DNA from: Actinomadura sp. 6K520
GTDB lineage: Bacteria > Actinomycetota > Actinomycetes > Streptosporangiales > Streptosporangiaceae
DNA length: 64,000 nt
Assembly: GCF_004349245.1 (NCBI RefSeq)
Contig: NZ_SMLC01000014.1
Location: 1 to 64,000, forward strand
Reading direction: 5' to 3'
A program made the position numbers and the translations under genes. Every line of letters starts with the position of its first letter. Position 1 is the stretch's first letter. This document shows positions 28,740 through 37,101 of this stretch, piece by piece. The notes beneath the pieces are model-generated. The model was not told the origin of the DNA, did not search any database, and saw nothing but the letters and a program-made list of their open reading frames with translations.

Positions 28740-29543
28740 TCAGTCCCGGAAGTCGGGCCGGCGGTCCTCCCTGCGGGCCTTGATCGCCTCTTCGAAGTTG
28801 TGGGTGGTCAGGCGGACGTAGAGCTGCGCGAGGCCCTCCTGGCCCATGTGGGCGTCCAGGCTGGCGGCGTCGAGGCTGGACCACAGCATCCGCTTCGTCA
28901 GCTCGGTCCCGGGACGGCTGAACCCGGCGATCCGCTCGGCGAGCCCGTAGCAGGCGTCCAGGAGCTCGTCGCCCGGGACGACGCGGGAGACCAGGCCGAT
29001 GCGTTCGGCCTCGGCGGCGTCCACGTCCCGTCCCGACAGCATCATCTCGAAGGCGCGGGAGGAGCCGATGGCGCGCGGCAGCAGGTAGCTGAGGCCGAGC
29101 TCGCTCGCCGTGAGGCCGTTGTTGATCCCGGCCGCGCGGAACAGGGCGGTGCCGGAGCCGAGCCTGATGTCGGCCGCCAGCGCCAGGCAGAGTCCGCCGC
29201 CGATCGCCGGGCCGTTGACGGCCGCGATGACCGGCTGGTGGACGCGGCGCAGCGCGCGGACCACGTCGTCCAGCAGCTCCATCGACCGGAGCGCGATGGT
29301 GGGGAGGGTGAGCCCGTCGATGCCGGGGATGTGGCCCGGGTTCTCCAGGTCGGCGCCGGAGCAGAAGCCGCCCCCCGCCCCCGTGATGACGACGGCGCGG
29401 GTCCCGTTGTCGCGGCTCACCTCCTCCAGCGCCTCGCGGAAGGGGATCATGACGTCGAACGCCATCGCGTTCATCCGCTCGGGCCGGTTGAGGGTGATGA
29501 GGGCGACGTGCGGGCGCGGCCTGTCGACGAGGACGAAGGGCAA
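28740..29543 (-). CDS. Enoyl-CoA hydratase/isomerase family protein
   Basis: 267 residues of the crotonase fold. NRPERMNAM, the oxyanion-hole segments GAGGGFCSGADL and NGPAIGGGLCLALAADIRLG, and the C-terminal TTHNFEEAIKARREDRRPDF are visible. It hydrates or isomerises an enoyl-CoA. TTG 29543 is chosen because GGGAGG sits five bases upstream; a GTG at 29555 is the alternative and would overlap that site. A palindrome upstream (29562-29575) may control it. It points leftwards with the PPOX gene. Confidence 0.9.
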   Translation of the reverse strand: MPFVLVDRPRPHVALITLNRPERMNAMAFDVMIPFREALEEVSRDNGTRAVVITGAGGGFCSGADLENPGHIPGIDGLTLPTIALRSMELLDDVVRALRRVHQPVIAAVNGPAIGGGLCLALAADIRLGSGTALFRAAGINNGLTASELGLSYLLPRAIGSSRAFEMMLSGRDVDAAEAERIGLVSRVVPGDELLDACYGLAERIAGFSRPGTELTKRMLWSSLDAASLDAHMGQEGLAQLYVRLTTHNFEEAIKARREDRRPDFRD

Positions 29544-29561
29544 GGGACCTCCCACGGGAAT

Positions 29562-29575
29562 CTAACAAGCGTTAG
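29562..29575. promoter_or_regulatory. Candidate TetR-type operator before enoyl-CoA hydratase
   Basis: CTAAC-AAGC-GTTAG, perfect five-base arms, placed between the aldolase stop and the hydratase start. Palindromes of this shape are typical for TetR repressors of acyl-CoA genes. No TetR gene is adjacent; the nearest are at 43.7 and 49.8 kb. Confidence 0.4.
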
Positions 29576-29576
29576 G

Positions 29577-30221
29577 TTACACGCGGGGGAACTCCGGGGG
29601 CGTGAGGCCGCGCTCGACCACCCGCGCCAGCTCCTCGTCCGTCAGGACGCGCGGCTCGCCGATCATCTTCGCCCGGACGTAGACGCCGCAGAGCCACTCC
29701 AGGAGGCGGGCGTTCTCGAACGCCTCGTCCAGGTCGCGGCCGATGGCGACGCCGCCGTGGTTCGCCATGAGCGCGGCGCGCTTCCCGCCGGCCATGGCCG
29801 CCCGGACGTTCTCCGCCAGCTCGGGCGTCCCGTAGGTGGCGTACTCGGCGACCCTGACCACACCGCCCAGCAGGAGCGTGTTGTAGTGGATCGGCGGCAG
29901 CTCGGACATGGTCGTCGCCACGACGGCGCCGTAGGTCGAGTGGGTGTGCACGATGGCCGCCGCCGGGGTCGCCTCGTACAGGGCGAGATGCATCGGGGTC
30001 TCCGACGACGGCGCCCGCTCCCCCTCGACCAGCCGCGCCGAAAGGTCCACCACCGGGCAGTCGGCGGGCTCCATCCGGTCGAGCATCATCCCGCCCGGCG
30101 TGACCGCGACCAGGTCGCCCGACCGGACGCTGACGTTCCCCGCCGACCCGGTGACCAGGCCGGTCCCGGCGAGACGCCGGCCGATCGCGCACAGCTCGTC
30201 CCGCTCGTCCTTCAGCAACAT
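29577..30221 (-). CDS. Class II aldolase/adducin family protein (fuculose-phosphate aldolase-like)
   Basis: 214 residues. TGSAGNVSVRSGDLVAVTPGGM binds the phosphate, the metal ligands are in SSETPMHLALYE and VHTHSTYGAVVA, and the third histidine in ANHGGVAIG. The family cleaves or epimerises sugar phosphates with zinc. ATG 30221 has AGAGG seven bases upstream. It is divergent from a PfkB sugar kinase 71 bases away, so kinase and aldolase may act in sequence on one sugar; the sugar cannot be told. Confidence 0.9.
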   Translation of the reverse strand: MLLKDERDELCAIGRRLAGTGLVTGSAGNVSVRSGDLVAVTPGGMMLDRMEPADCPVVDLSARLVEGERAPSSETPMHLALYEATPAAAIVHTHSTYGAVVATTMSELPPIHYNTLLLGGVVRVAEYATYGTPELAENVRAAMAGGKRAALMANHGGVAIGRDLDEAFENARLLEWLCGVYVRAKMIGEPRVLTDEELARVVERGLTPPEFPRV

Positions 30222-30292
30222 GCGAACACCTCTCACGTCCGGGGCCTGCACCGCGTACGCTACGGCCCTGACGATCTTTAAGGGGTCTGGTC

Positions 30293-31210
30293 ATGACGGT
30301 TGTAACACTGGGCGCGCACATCCTCGACGTGCTCGCGCGGCCCGTCGAGGGCATCCCGGCGGGGCAGGACACCGTTGTCGTGGACGAGATCAGGGTGACC
30401 GCGGCGGGCGCCGCCGCCGGTACCGCGGTGGCCCTCGCCAGGCTCGGCAACGACGTCATCTCGGTCGGCGCGATCGGCGACGACGACCTCGGCGACCTGC
30501 TGGTGAAGATCATGGAGCGGAACGGCGTGGACGTGCGGGGGCTCGTCCGGCGGACCGCCGACCAGACCAGCGCGTCGATCCTGCCGATCCGGCCGGACGG
30601 CGGGCGGCCCAGCTTCCACGTGCCCGGCGCCAACCTGACCCTCACCGCCGGCGCGGTCGGGCCCGGCCTGCTCGCCGCGGCGGACCTCGTCCATCTCGGC
30701 GGCCCGGACGTCACGTTCGGCCTCAACGATCCCGCGTTCTTCGAGATGCTCGCCCACGCCCGCGGGACCGGCACCGTCGTCACGATGGACCTGCTGTCCA
30801 ACATGCCCGACCTGCTCACCGGCGCCGCCGCGTTCCTCCCGCACATCGACCACTTCCTGCCCAACGAGGAGCAGGCCGCCGAGATGACCGGGCACGACGA
30901 CCCGGAGAAGGCCGCCCGCGCCCTGCTCGCCAGGGGCCCGCGGACGGTGATCGTCACGCTCGGCGGCGACGGCAGCCTCGTGGCGACCGCCGCGGGCGTG
31001 CAGCGGCTGCCCGCCCTGCCGGTGGAGGTCGTCGACACCACCGGATGCGGCGACGCCTACTGCGCCGGGTTCATCACCGGGCTCGCGCGGGGGCGGGACG
31101 TCCTGGAGGCGGCGCGCTGGGGCACCGCGACGGCGGCGACCGTCGCGCAGGGGCTCGGCTCCGACGCCTGCCTGACCGACCTGGAGGCGGTGCTCGCCCT
31201 GCTGAAGTGA
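30293..31210 (+). CDS. PfkB-family carbohydrate kinase
   Basis: 305 residues of the ribokinase fold: AAGTAVALARLGNDVISVGAIGDDDLGD near the N-terminus, PNEEQAAEMTG in the middle, and the C-terminal anion-hole/catalytic motif DTTGCGDAYCAGFITGLARG with the catalytic Asp. It phosphorylates a sugar or nucleoside using ATP. ATG 30293 has AGGGG upstream. It pairs divergently with the class II aldolase and ends 21 bases before the convergent ACT-domain gene. Confidence 0.92.
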   Translation: MTVVTLGAHILDVLARPVEGIPAGQDTVVVDEIRVTAAGAAAGTAVALARLGNDVISVGAIGDDDLGDLLVKIMERNGVDVRGLVRRTADQTSASILPIRPDGGRPSFHVPGANLTLTAGAVGPGLLAAADLVHLGGPDVTFGLNDPAFFEMLAHARGTGTVVTMDLLSNMPDLLTGAAAFLPHIDHFLPNEEQAAEMTGHDDPEKAARALLARGPRTVIVTLGGDGSLVATAAGVQRLPALPVEVVDTTGCGDAYCAGFITGLARGRDVLEAARWGTATAATVAQGLGSDACLTDLEAVLALLK

Positions 31211-31231
31211 GCCGGGCGGCGGCGCCGCGGG

Positions 31232-31876
31232 TCAGACGGCGGACCGTCCGGCGCGGTCACCGGCCAGGACGGCGTCGGCCGCGGCGGCGAGCTGCTCCAG
31301 GCGGGACACCTCCGTCCGGTGGAACGGCGGCGCGCACGTCCGGGCCACGACCAGCGCGACGGTGCCCCTGGCGAGCGGGCAGACCGCGTACTGCGTGCCG
31401 TCCGCCGCGGTGAAGGCCCGCGGGCGCAGCGGCAGGAGACCCGGCAGCCCGGCGCCGGACACGCCGCCCACGCTGGCGTGCACGAGCACCGCCCGGCCGC
31501 AGTCCCCCACCTCGGCGAGGCACGCCCAGTCGGCGCTCAGGATGGCGGGGACGGCGTCCGCGAGGATCTCCGGGCCGCGCTCGGGGACGGCGGCGACCTG
31601 CCCGATCACGGCGGCGTCCGGGCAGGCGCCCTGCGGCTCCGCGGTCGGCCAGATCCCGGCGACCGCCACGCCGGGCACCGAGCCGATCCCCTCGGCGAGC
31701 CGCTCGGTGCCCGCCCCGGCGGGCCAGACGACCGTGAAGTCGTCCATGGCGCGGCCGTTGCCGCGCTCAAGCACCGCCATCTGGACGACATCGGCTCCCG
31801 CGGCCCCCAGCGTCCGGGCCACCTGCCCCAGCGACCCCGGACGGTCGGGCAGCCGGACACGTATCCGCAGCAACAT
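31232..31876 (-). CDS. ACT-domain protein with GAF-like C-terminal half
   Basis: 214 residues. The first 70 residues are an ACT domain (MLLRIRVRLPDRPGSLGQVARTLGAAGADVVQM), which usually binds an amino acid. The remainder (ADWACLAEVGDCGRAVLVHASVGGV, ALVVARTCAPPFHRTEVSRLEQLAAAADAVL) looks GAF-like by its final helix but this is a weak reading. ATG 31876 has GGAGG five bases upstream. A single gene whose partner is unknown; it diverges from the GrpE-Hsp70 operon. Confidence 0.78.
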   Translation of the reverse strand: MLLRIRVRLPDRPGSLGQVARTLGAAGADVVQMAVLERGNGRAMDDFTVVWPAGAGTERLAEGIGSVPGVAVAGIWPTAEPQGACPDAAVIGQVAAVPERGPEILADAVPAILSADWACLAEVGDCGRAVLVHASVGGVSGAGLPGLLPLRPRAFTAADGTQYAVCPLARGTVALVVARTCAPPFHRTEVSRLEQLAAAADAVLAGDRAGRSAV

Positions 31877-32064
31877 GGCCACCTCCGCTCTCCGCTGCCA
31901 CCACCTTCGCCGAACCCCGTTTCCCTCGTGTTACCCAAAGGTGTCGCCACGCGAAAACGGCGGCGTTGCCGGTGCTGGAATGGGGGTACTGGTCAAACTA
32001 GAGTCCGGTGGAGGTCATCAGTCGGCCTATCGCCTCACGCCGCCCAGCATTAAGGTAACTCTAC

Positions 32065-32820
32065 GTGTCGAGGGACGGGGACCCCCCAGTCAGGAACGAG
32101 TCCGGTGCGGAACCGGAGCCCGGCGACGGCATGCCCGGTGCCGCCGCCCCCGAAGCGGCCGGGCCTTCGGGCGCGGTGCTCCAGGCCGAGGTCAGGGACG
32201 CGCTGGCCGGGCTGGCCGCGCGGCTCGACCGCGAGCACGAGCGCGCCGCGCACCGCGAGGCCGTCATCGACCGGTTGCACGAGGAGAACCAGCGGCTCCG
32301 GCGCGGCGAGCTCCAGGCGATGCTGGAGCCGGTCCGCGCCGCGCTGTTCCGGCTGCACGACCAGGCGCGCCGCGAGTCGTGCCGGCTCGCCGACCCGGAC
32401 CTCGCCGACCCGCCCGACCCGAAGCAGACGGCCCTGCTGCTGGAGGCGGTGGCCGACGACGTCGCCGACGCGCTGGCGCGGCTCGGCGTGGCGAGGTTCA
32501 CGGTCGAGCCGGGCGCACCCTACGACGCGTCCCGGCACCGGCCGGTCGCGGTGACGCCGGTCGACGACCCGATGCGGGACGGCACCGTCACGACCGTCCA
32601 GTCCGACGGGTTCGAGCAGAGCGGGAAGGTGCTGCGCAAGGCGGCGGTCGGCGTCGGCAAGCTCGACGGCGCCGCGGACAAGACGGACGACGACCCCGGA
32701 ACCGGCTCGAACGGGGCCGGCCGCCCGGCCGGCGGCGGCGCGAATCGCCTGCGCGGCACCGCGCGCGGCGAGACGATGAACGGCGGGAAGACGAACAGCG
32801 CACTCGGTACCGATAGGTGA
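32065..32820 (+). CDS. GrpE-like nucleotide exchange factor
   Basis: 251 residues. A charged helix with coiled-coil character (AEVRDALAGLAARLDREHERAAHREAVIDRLHEENQRLR) is followed by a GrpE-like beta-domain, with LARLGVARFTVEPGAPYDASRHRPVAV and DGTVTTVQSDGFEQSGKVLRKAAV matching the GrpE end (normally PxxFDPxxHxAV). A basic low-complexity tail follows. It would exchange nucleotide on the Hsp70 encoded seven bases downstream. The GTG start is supported by AGG upstream. It is the first gene of a six-gene operon and is divergent enough that it is unlikely to be the housekeeping GrpE. Confidence 0.85.
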   Translation: MSRDGDPPVRNESGAEPEPGDGMPGAAAPEAAGPSGAVLQAEVRDALAGLAARLDREHERAAHREAVIDRLHEENQRLRRGELQAMLEPVRAALFRLHDQARRESCRLADPDLADPPDPKQTALLLEAVADDVADALARLGVARFTVEPGAPYDASRHRPVAVTPVDDPMRDGTVTTVQSDGFEQSGKVLRKAAVGVGKLDGAADKTDDDPGTGSNGAGRPAGGGANRLRGTARGETMNGGKTNSALGTDR

Positions 32821-32827
32821 GAGGGAC

Positions 32828-34411
32828 ATGGCTGTCTACGGGATCGACCTCGGAACCACGTACTCCTGCATTGCCTCCATCGACGATGTCGGGCGGCCGG
32901 CGGTCCTGCGCAACCTGGAGGGCACCGACACCACCCCGTCCGTCGTCTACTTCGAGAGCGGCGAGAACGTCATCGTCGGCGCCACCGCGAAGGACACCGC
33001 GGTCCTGGAGCCCGACAACGTCGTCAGCCTCGTCAAGCGCGACATGGGCCGTGACGTCACCCGCCCCATCCACGGGATCGACTTCACCCCCGAGGAGCTG
33101 TCGGCGTTCATCCTGCTGAAGCTCGCGACGGACGCGCGCACCACCACGGGCGAGGAGGCCCGCGACGTGGTCATCACCGTTCCCGCCTACTTCGGCGCGG
33201 CCGAGCGCGACGCGACCCGCAAGGCCGGCCGGATCGCGGGGCTGAACGTCATCGACATCGTGTCCGAGCCGATCGCCGCCGCGATCACCTACGGCGTCCT
33301 GAACCCCGAGCAGGACCGGACGATCCTGGTGTACGACCTCGGCGGCGGGACGTTCGACACCACCGTCATCTCGCTGCGCGGCGGGCACATCGAGGTGGTG
33401 TGCACCGACGGCGACCACGAGCTCGGCGGCGCCGACTGGGACGCGCGGCTCGTGGAACACCTCGCCGAGCGGTTCCGCGCCGAGCACCCCGACGCCGGCG
33501 ACCCGCTGGACGACAAGCAGACCGAGCAGCAGCTCCGCCGCGACGCCGAGGACGCCAAGAAGGCCCTCACCACCCGCACCTCGCACACCGTGCGCGTCAT
33601 GCACGGCGGGCGGGTCGCGTCGGTCGAGGTGACGCGGGAGAAGCTGGAGGAGCTCACCAAGGACCTCCTCGACCGCACCATCGAGATCACCGGCCGGACC
33701 CTGACGACCGCCGCCGACAAGAACGTCGAGGACTACGACGACCTCGTCCTCGTCGGCGGGTCCACGAAGATGCCGGTCGTCGCGGCGCGGCTGGAGACCG
33801 AGCTGGGCCTCACCCCCCGGCTGCAGGACCCCGACCTCGCGGTCGCCAAGGGCGCGGCCCTGTACGCGTTCGAGGAGACCTACCGGCGGCTCGTCCGGGA
33901 GGGCGATGGCGAGCGCGCCGAGGCGATGGCGAGCAGGGCGGGCCTGTCCGCCGAGCAGCAGAAGCAGATCGCCGGGCGGCAGATCAAGACCGTCGCGTCG
34001 CACGCGTTCGGGATCGTGGTGGTCGACCGGGAGACCGGCGCCGAGACCGTCGCGCACCTCGTGCACGCCAACGACGAGCTGCCCGCGGCGAAGACCGAGG
34101 ACTTCTTCACCGTCTACGACGACCAGCGGTCCGCCGACATCCGGGTGATGGAGCAGGCCGGGGTCGTGGAGTCGGCCGACCTGATCGACAACACCGAGAT
34201 CGCGACCGGCGAGATCCGCGTCCCGCCGGGCAAGAAGGCGGGCTGGCCGATCGGCGTCACGTTCGCGCTCGACTCGTCCGGCCTGCTGAACGTCACCGCA
34301 GTGGAGAAGGAGACCGGCGAGCGGCTGGAACTGAAGGTCGACGTCGGCGGCATGTCCGAGGAGGAGGTCGAGCGTTCCCGGAAGGCCCTCTCCAGGGTCC
34401 AGGTCAGCTGA
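32828..34411 (+). CDS. Hsp70 (DnaK-like) chaperone without the helical lid
   Basis: 527 residues. GIDLGTTYSCIA (phosphate 1), VYDLGGGTFDTTV (phosphate 2), VGGSTKMPVV (adenosine), and a beta-sandwich substrate domain from about residue 395 (VASHAFGIVVVDRETG to LELKVDVGGMSEEEVERSRKAL). DnaK is usually about 610-640 residues; here the protein ends at the start of the lid helices, so the alpha subdomain is missing and no EEVD-like tail exists. It follows the GrpE gene and precedes the scaffold and GTPase genes, suggesting a dedicated chaperone engine rather than general folding. Confidence 0.93.
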   Translation: MAVYGIDLGTTYSCIASIDDVGRPAVLRNLEGTDTTPSVVYFESGENVIVGATAKDTAVLEPDNVVSLVKRDMGRDVTRPIHGIDFTPEELSAFILLKLATDARTTTGEEARDVVITVPAYFGAAERDATRKAGRIAGLNVIDIVSEPIAAAITYGVLNPEQDRTILVYDLGGGTFDTTVISLRGGHIEVVCTDGDHELGGADWDARLVEHLAERFRAEHPDAGDPLDDKQTEQQLRRDAEDAKKALTTRTSHTVRVMHGGRVASVEVTREKLEELTKDLLDRTIEITGRTLTTAADKNVEDYDDLVLVGGSTKMPVVAARLETELGLTPRLQDPDLAVAKGAALYAFEETYRRLVREGDGERAEAMASRAGLSAEQQKQIAGRQIKTVASHAFGIVVVDRETGAETVAHLVHANDELPAAKTEDFFTVYDDQRSADIRVMEQAGVVESADLIDNTEIATGEIRVPPGKKAGWPIGVTFALDSSGLLNVTAVEKETGERLELKVDVGGMSEEEVERSRKALSRVQVS

Positions 34412-34437
34412 TCGGCCCCCGGACCCTGGAGGCGCCC

Positions 34438-37101
34438 GTGGCGTTCGACGACGACTACCGGCGGGAGGTGCTGGAGCCCGCGCGGGCCGCGGGCGACCAG
34501 CCTCCCGAGGATCTGCGCGTCCGGTACGCGCTCGCCGATCCACCGTCCTCCAGGCCACCGCCATCCGACGGACGAGCCCCGCTCGACGGGCTCACCGGGC
34601 CCGAGGTCGCGGCGCGGGTCAAGCAGGTGCGGCAGTGCTGGCGGCGGGCCCGCGGGCAGCTGAAGTACCGCAAGCTGATCGACCGGCTGGAGGCCGAGCA
34701 CCGCGAGCTGACCCCGCTGTTCACCGCCGCCGAGCGCGGCGACCTGCGCCCGCTGGAAGCGCGGCTGCGCAGCGGGCGCGAACGCGGCGAGCGGCGCCGC
34801 GGCCAGGCCCGCGCGCGGCTCGCCGACGCGGCGGGGACGCTGCAGATGGTGACGCCTGCCGAGATCGAGGGCATCGCGCGTACCGGCGGGGTGGCCCGCG
34901 CCGAGCTGGAGCGGCTCGCCGCCGACGACCGGATCGAGGTCCGCGAGCCCGACGCGCTGCCCACCGCCGCGCCCTACCCGGCGTTCCGGAAGGTCCAGGA
35001 GTCGCTGGACGTCCTCGGCAGCCGCCACCTGGCCGACTTCCTGTTCGGGACGCGGCTGACCGGGCCGATCCGGCTGCTGGACGGGTTCGCCGCACCCGGC
35101 GGCGACCTGCGGCTCGACGCGGACGCGGTCGCGGCGGCCGGCGCGCGGTGGGCGCGCCGCAGCCGCGACACGAGCACCACCCACGCCGACACGGTCCTCG
35201 CGGCGCTGCGGTCGGGCGCGGACCTGCCGGAGCTGCTCCGCTACGACGTGGCCGAACGGCTGCGCGAGCGGCTGCGGCAGCGCGCGTCGGAGCGGGCGCT
35301 GCTGCGGTACGCGACCGAGGACCTCGGCATCGACCAGGGCGACGCGCGCCGCATGGTGTTCTCCGTCGTCCGCGAGACCGGGCCGGGCGGCGGGCTCGCC
35401 GGGCGGCTGCGCGCGCTGCTGGACGCGGGCGAGGTGTTCGCGGCGGCCGAGCTGGCGGACGCCGCGGGCCTCCCCCGCGCCGCCGGGGACGCCCGCCGAT
35501 CAGCCGAGGCGCCCGAGGAGGCGGTCCTCGCCGCGGAGGCCCGGCACCGCCTCGACACCGCGCTCCGCCTCCGTGAGACCGCGGCGGCCGAGCGCGACCC
35601 GGACCGCGCCCACCGGCTGCTGGCCGACGCGCTCCGCCTCGTCCGCGACCTGCCCGGTGCCGCCGCCCACCAGCGCCGCCTGCCGCCGCGTCCCGTCCCG
35701 GCGGTGCGCGCGGACGTCGACGGCGCCACCGTGCGCCTGTCATGGGAGGCGTCGCCCTCCACGGCGGGCGAGGTCCTCCACCAGGTCGTGCGGCGGACCG
35801 GGCGGGCGCCGCGCGACGTCCGGGACGGTGAGCCCGTGGCCGGTCCGCTGGACGAGCGGCCGCCCGTCAACGCGCCGCTGTACTACGGCGTCGTCGCGGT
35901 GCGCGGCGACGCCGCCGCCGCGCCGGCCGTCGCGGGGCCGCTGCTGGTTCGGCCGGACCCCGCCGAGGTCGAGCTGCTGGCCGGGGACGGCCAGGTGACG
36001 GGGCGGTGGCGCTGCCCGGCGGAGGCGGCGCGGGTCGTCGTCGTCCGGGACGGCCGGGCCGTCCCGGCGGGACGCGACGGGTTCCGCGAGCACGTCCCCA
36101 ACGGCCGGACGCACCACTACCGGATCTGCGCGGTCTACCTCGACTCGTCCGGCCGGGAGGTCGTGACGGGCGGCGTGCGGGCGTCGGCCACGCCGAGCGC
36201 GCCGCCCGAGCCGGTGTACGAGCTGTCCGCCGAGACCGACGCGGCCGACCCGGGCCTGGTCCGGGTCGCGTTCGGCGCGCCCGGCAGCGGCACCGTCGAG
36301 CTGGTGCTGGCGGAAGGGCCGCCGCCGTGGCCGCGCAGCGCGCTCGTCCCGCTGGCGGAGGTGCGGCGCGAGACGCGGCGGCTGGCGTGCACCCCGGTTC
36401 CCGGCGGGCTCGCGGTGCGGCCGGGTTCCAGCGGATGGCTGCTCGCGGTGACCGTCGCCGAGGGCACCGCGGCGATCGGCGCCTACCACCGGCACGTCAA
36501 CCTGCCGCCGCCGCGCCGCCTGGTCGCCGAGCGGCGCGGCGACCACGTGCACGTCGGGTTCGACTGGCCGCCGGACGTCGCCGAGGTCGAGCTGGCGTAC
36601 CGGATCGGCGCCGAGCCGCCGCGGCCCGCCGGCGTGGCCGGGGAGGTCGTGACCCGCGCCGCCTACGACACCCAGGGCGGGATCAGGCTGCCCGTCCCCG
36701 AGGACGAGCCCGTCGAGCTGTCGGTCGCGGCGGCCGGGACGGTGGGCGGCGCCCGGGTGACCGGGCCGCCGGTGACCGCCGAGGTCGCGGCCCGCACGAT
36801 CGTCCGCTACGACGTGCTGCGGTCCGGGCCGCCGTGGCGGCGGACGCTGACCGTCCGGCTCACCTCGGCGCGCCCGCTGCGGCTGGCGCGGCTCGCGCTG
36901 GTGCTGCGCACCGGGCGGGTGATGCCGCACCGCCCCGCCGACGGCGAGACGCTCGGCCGGTGGGAGCAGGTGCCCGTGCCGGGCGAGCTGTCCCTGGACG
37001 CCCCGTCCGCCGCCGCGCCGTACTGGCTGCGCTGCTTCGCCGACGACGACGCCGTCGCGCTGAGCGATCCCCCCGTCCGCCGGCTCCGGGTGGGGCGATG
37101 A
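34438..37101 (+). CDS. Large scaffold protein with fibronectin-type beta-sandwich repeats
   Basis: 887 residues. The first 400 are charged helical sequence (LKYRKLIDRLEAEHRELTPLF, RERGERRRGQARARLADAAG, a long run rich in Arg, Ala and Glu). From about residue 425 several beta-sandwich units of fibronectin III type follow, for example VPAVRADVDGATVRLSWEASP, then PPRRLVAERRGDHVHVGFDWPPDVAEVELAYRIG. No catalytic motif is seen. The GTG at 34438 has GGAGG six bases upstream and follows the Hsp70 stop by 26 bases; the stop overlaps the next ATG by four bases. I cannot name the family; position suggests a scaffold or adaptor in the chaperone-GTPase system. Confidence 0.75.
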   Translation: MAFDDDYRREVLEPARAAGDQPPEDLRVRYALADPPSSRPPPSDGRAPLDGLTGPEVAARVKQVRQCWRRARGQLKYRKLIDRLEAEHRELTPLFTAAERGDLRPLEARLRSGRERGERRRGQARARLADAAGTLQMVTPAEIEGIARTGGVARAELERLAADDRIEVREPDALPTAAPYPAFRKVQESLDVLGSRHLADFLFGTRLTGPIRLLDGFAAPGGDLRLDADAVAAAGARWARRSRDTSTTHADTVLAALRSGADLPELLRYDVAERLRERLRQRASERALLRYATEDLGIDQGDARRMVFSVVRETGPGGGLAGRLRALLDAGEVFAAAELADAAGLPRAAGDARRSAEAPEEAVLAAEARHRLDTALRLRETAAAERDPDRAHRLLADALRLVRDLPGAAAHQRRLPPRPVPAVRADVDGATVRLSWEASPSTAGEVLHQVVRRTGRAPRDVRDGEPVAGPLDERPPVNAPLYYGVVAVRGDAAAAPAVAGPLLVRPDPAEVELLAGDGQVTGRWRCPAEAARVVVVRDGRAVPAGRDGFREHVPNGRTHHYRICAVYLDSSGREVVTGGVRASATPSAPPEPVYELSAETDAADPGLVRVAFGAPGSGTVELVLAEGPPPWPRSALVPLAEVRRETRRLACTPVPGGLAVRPGSSGWLLAVTVAEGTAAIGAYHRHVNLPPPRRLVAERRGDHVHVGFDWPPDVAEVELAYRIGAEPPRPAGVAGEVVTRAAYDTQGGIRLPVPEDEPVELSVAAAGTVGGARVTGPPVTAEVAARTIVRYDVLRSGPPWRRTLTVRLTSARPLRLARLALVLRTGRVMPHRPADGETLGRWEQVPVPGELSLDAPSAAAPYWLRCFADDDAVALSDPPVRRLRVGR

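Noticed and set aside
32060..32100. GGGGACCCCCCAG near the GrpE start and GGTCCCCCCAG near 60770 as further copies of the NRPS-borne hairpin repeat
   Set aside because: Only the C-run is shared; the second arm and loop of the hairpin are missing.
33400..37101. A 1233-codon frame suggesting an Hsp70-scaffold fusion
   Set aside because: The first third is a shadow of the Hsp70 gene in another frame; GTG 34438 with GGAGG is the proper start.
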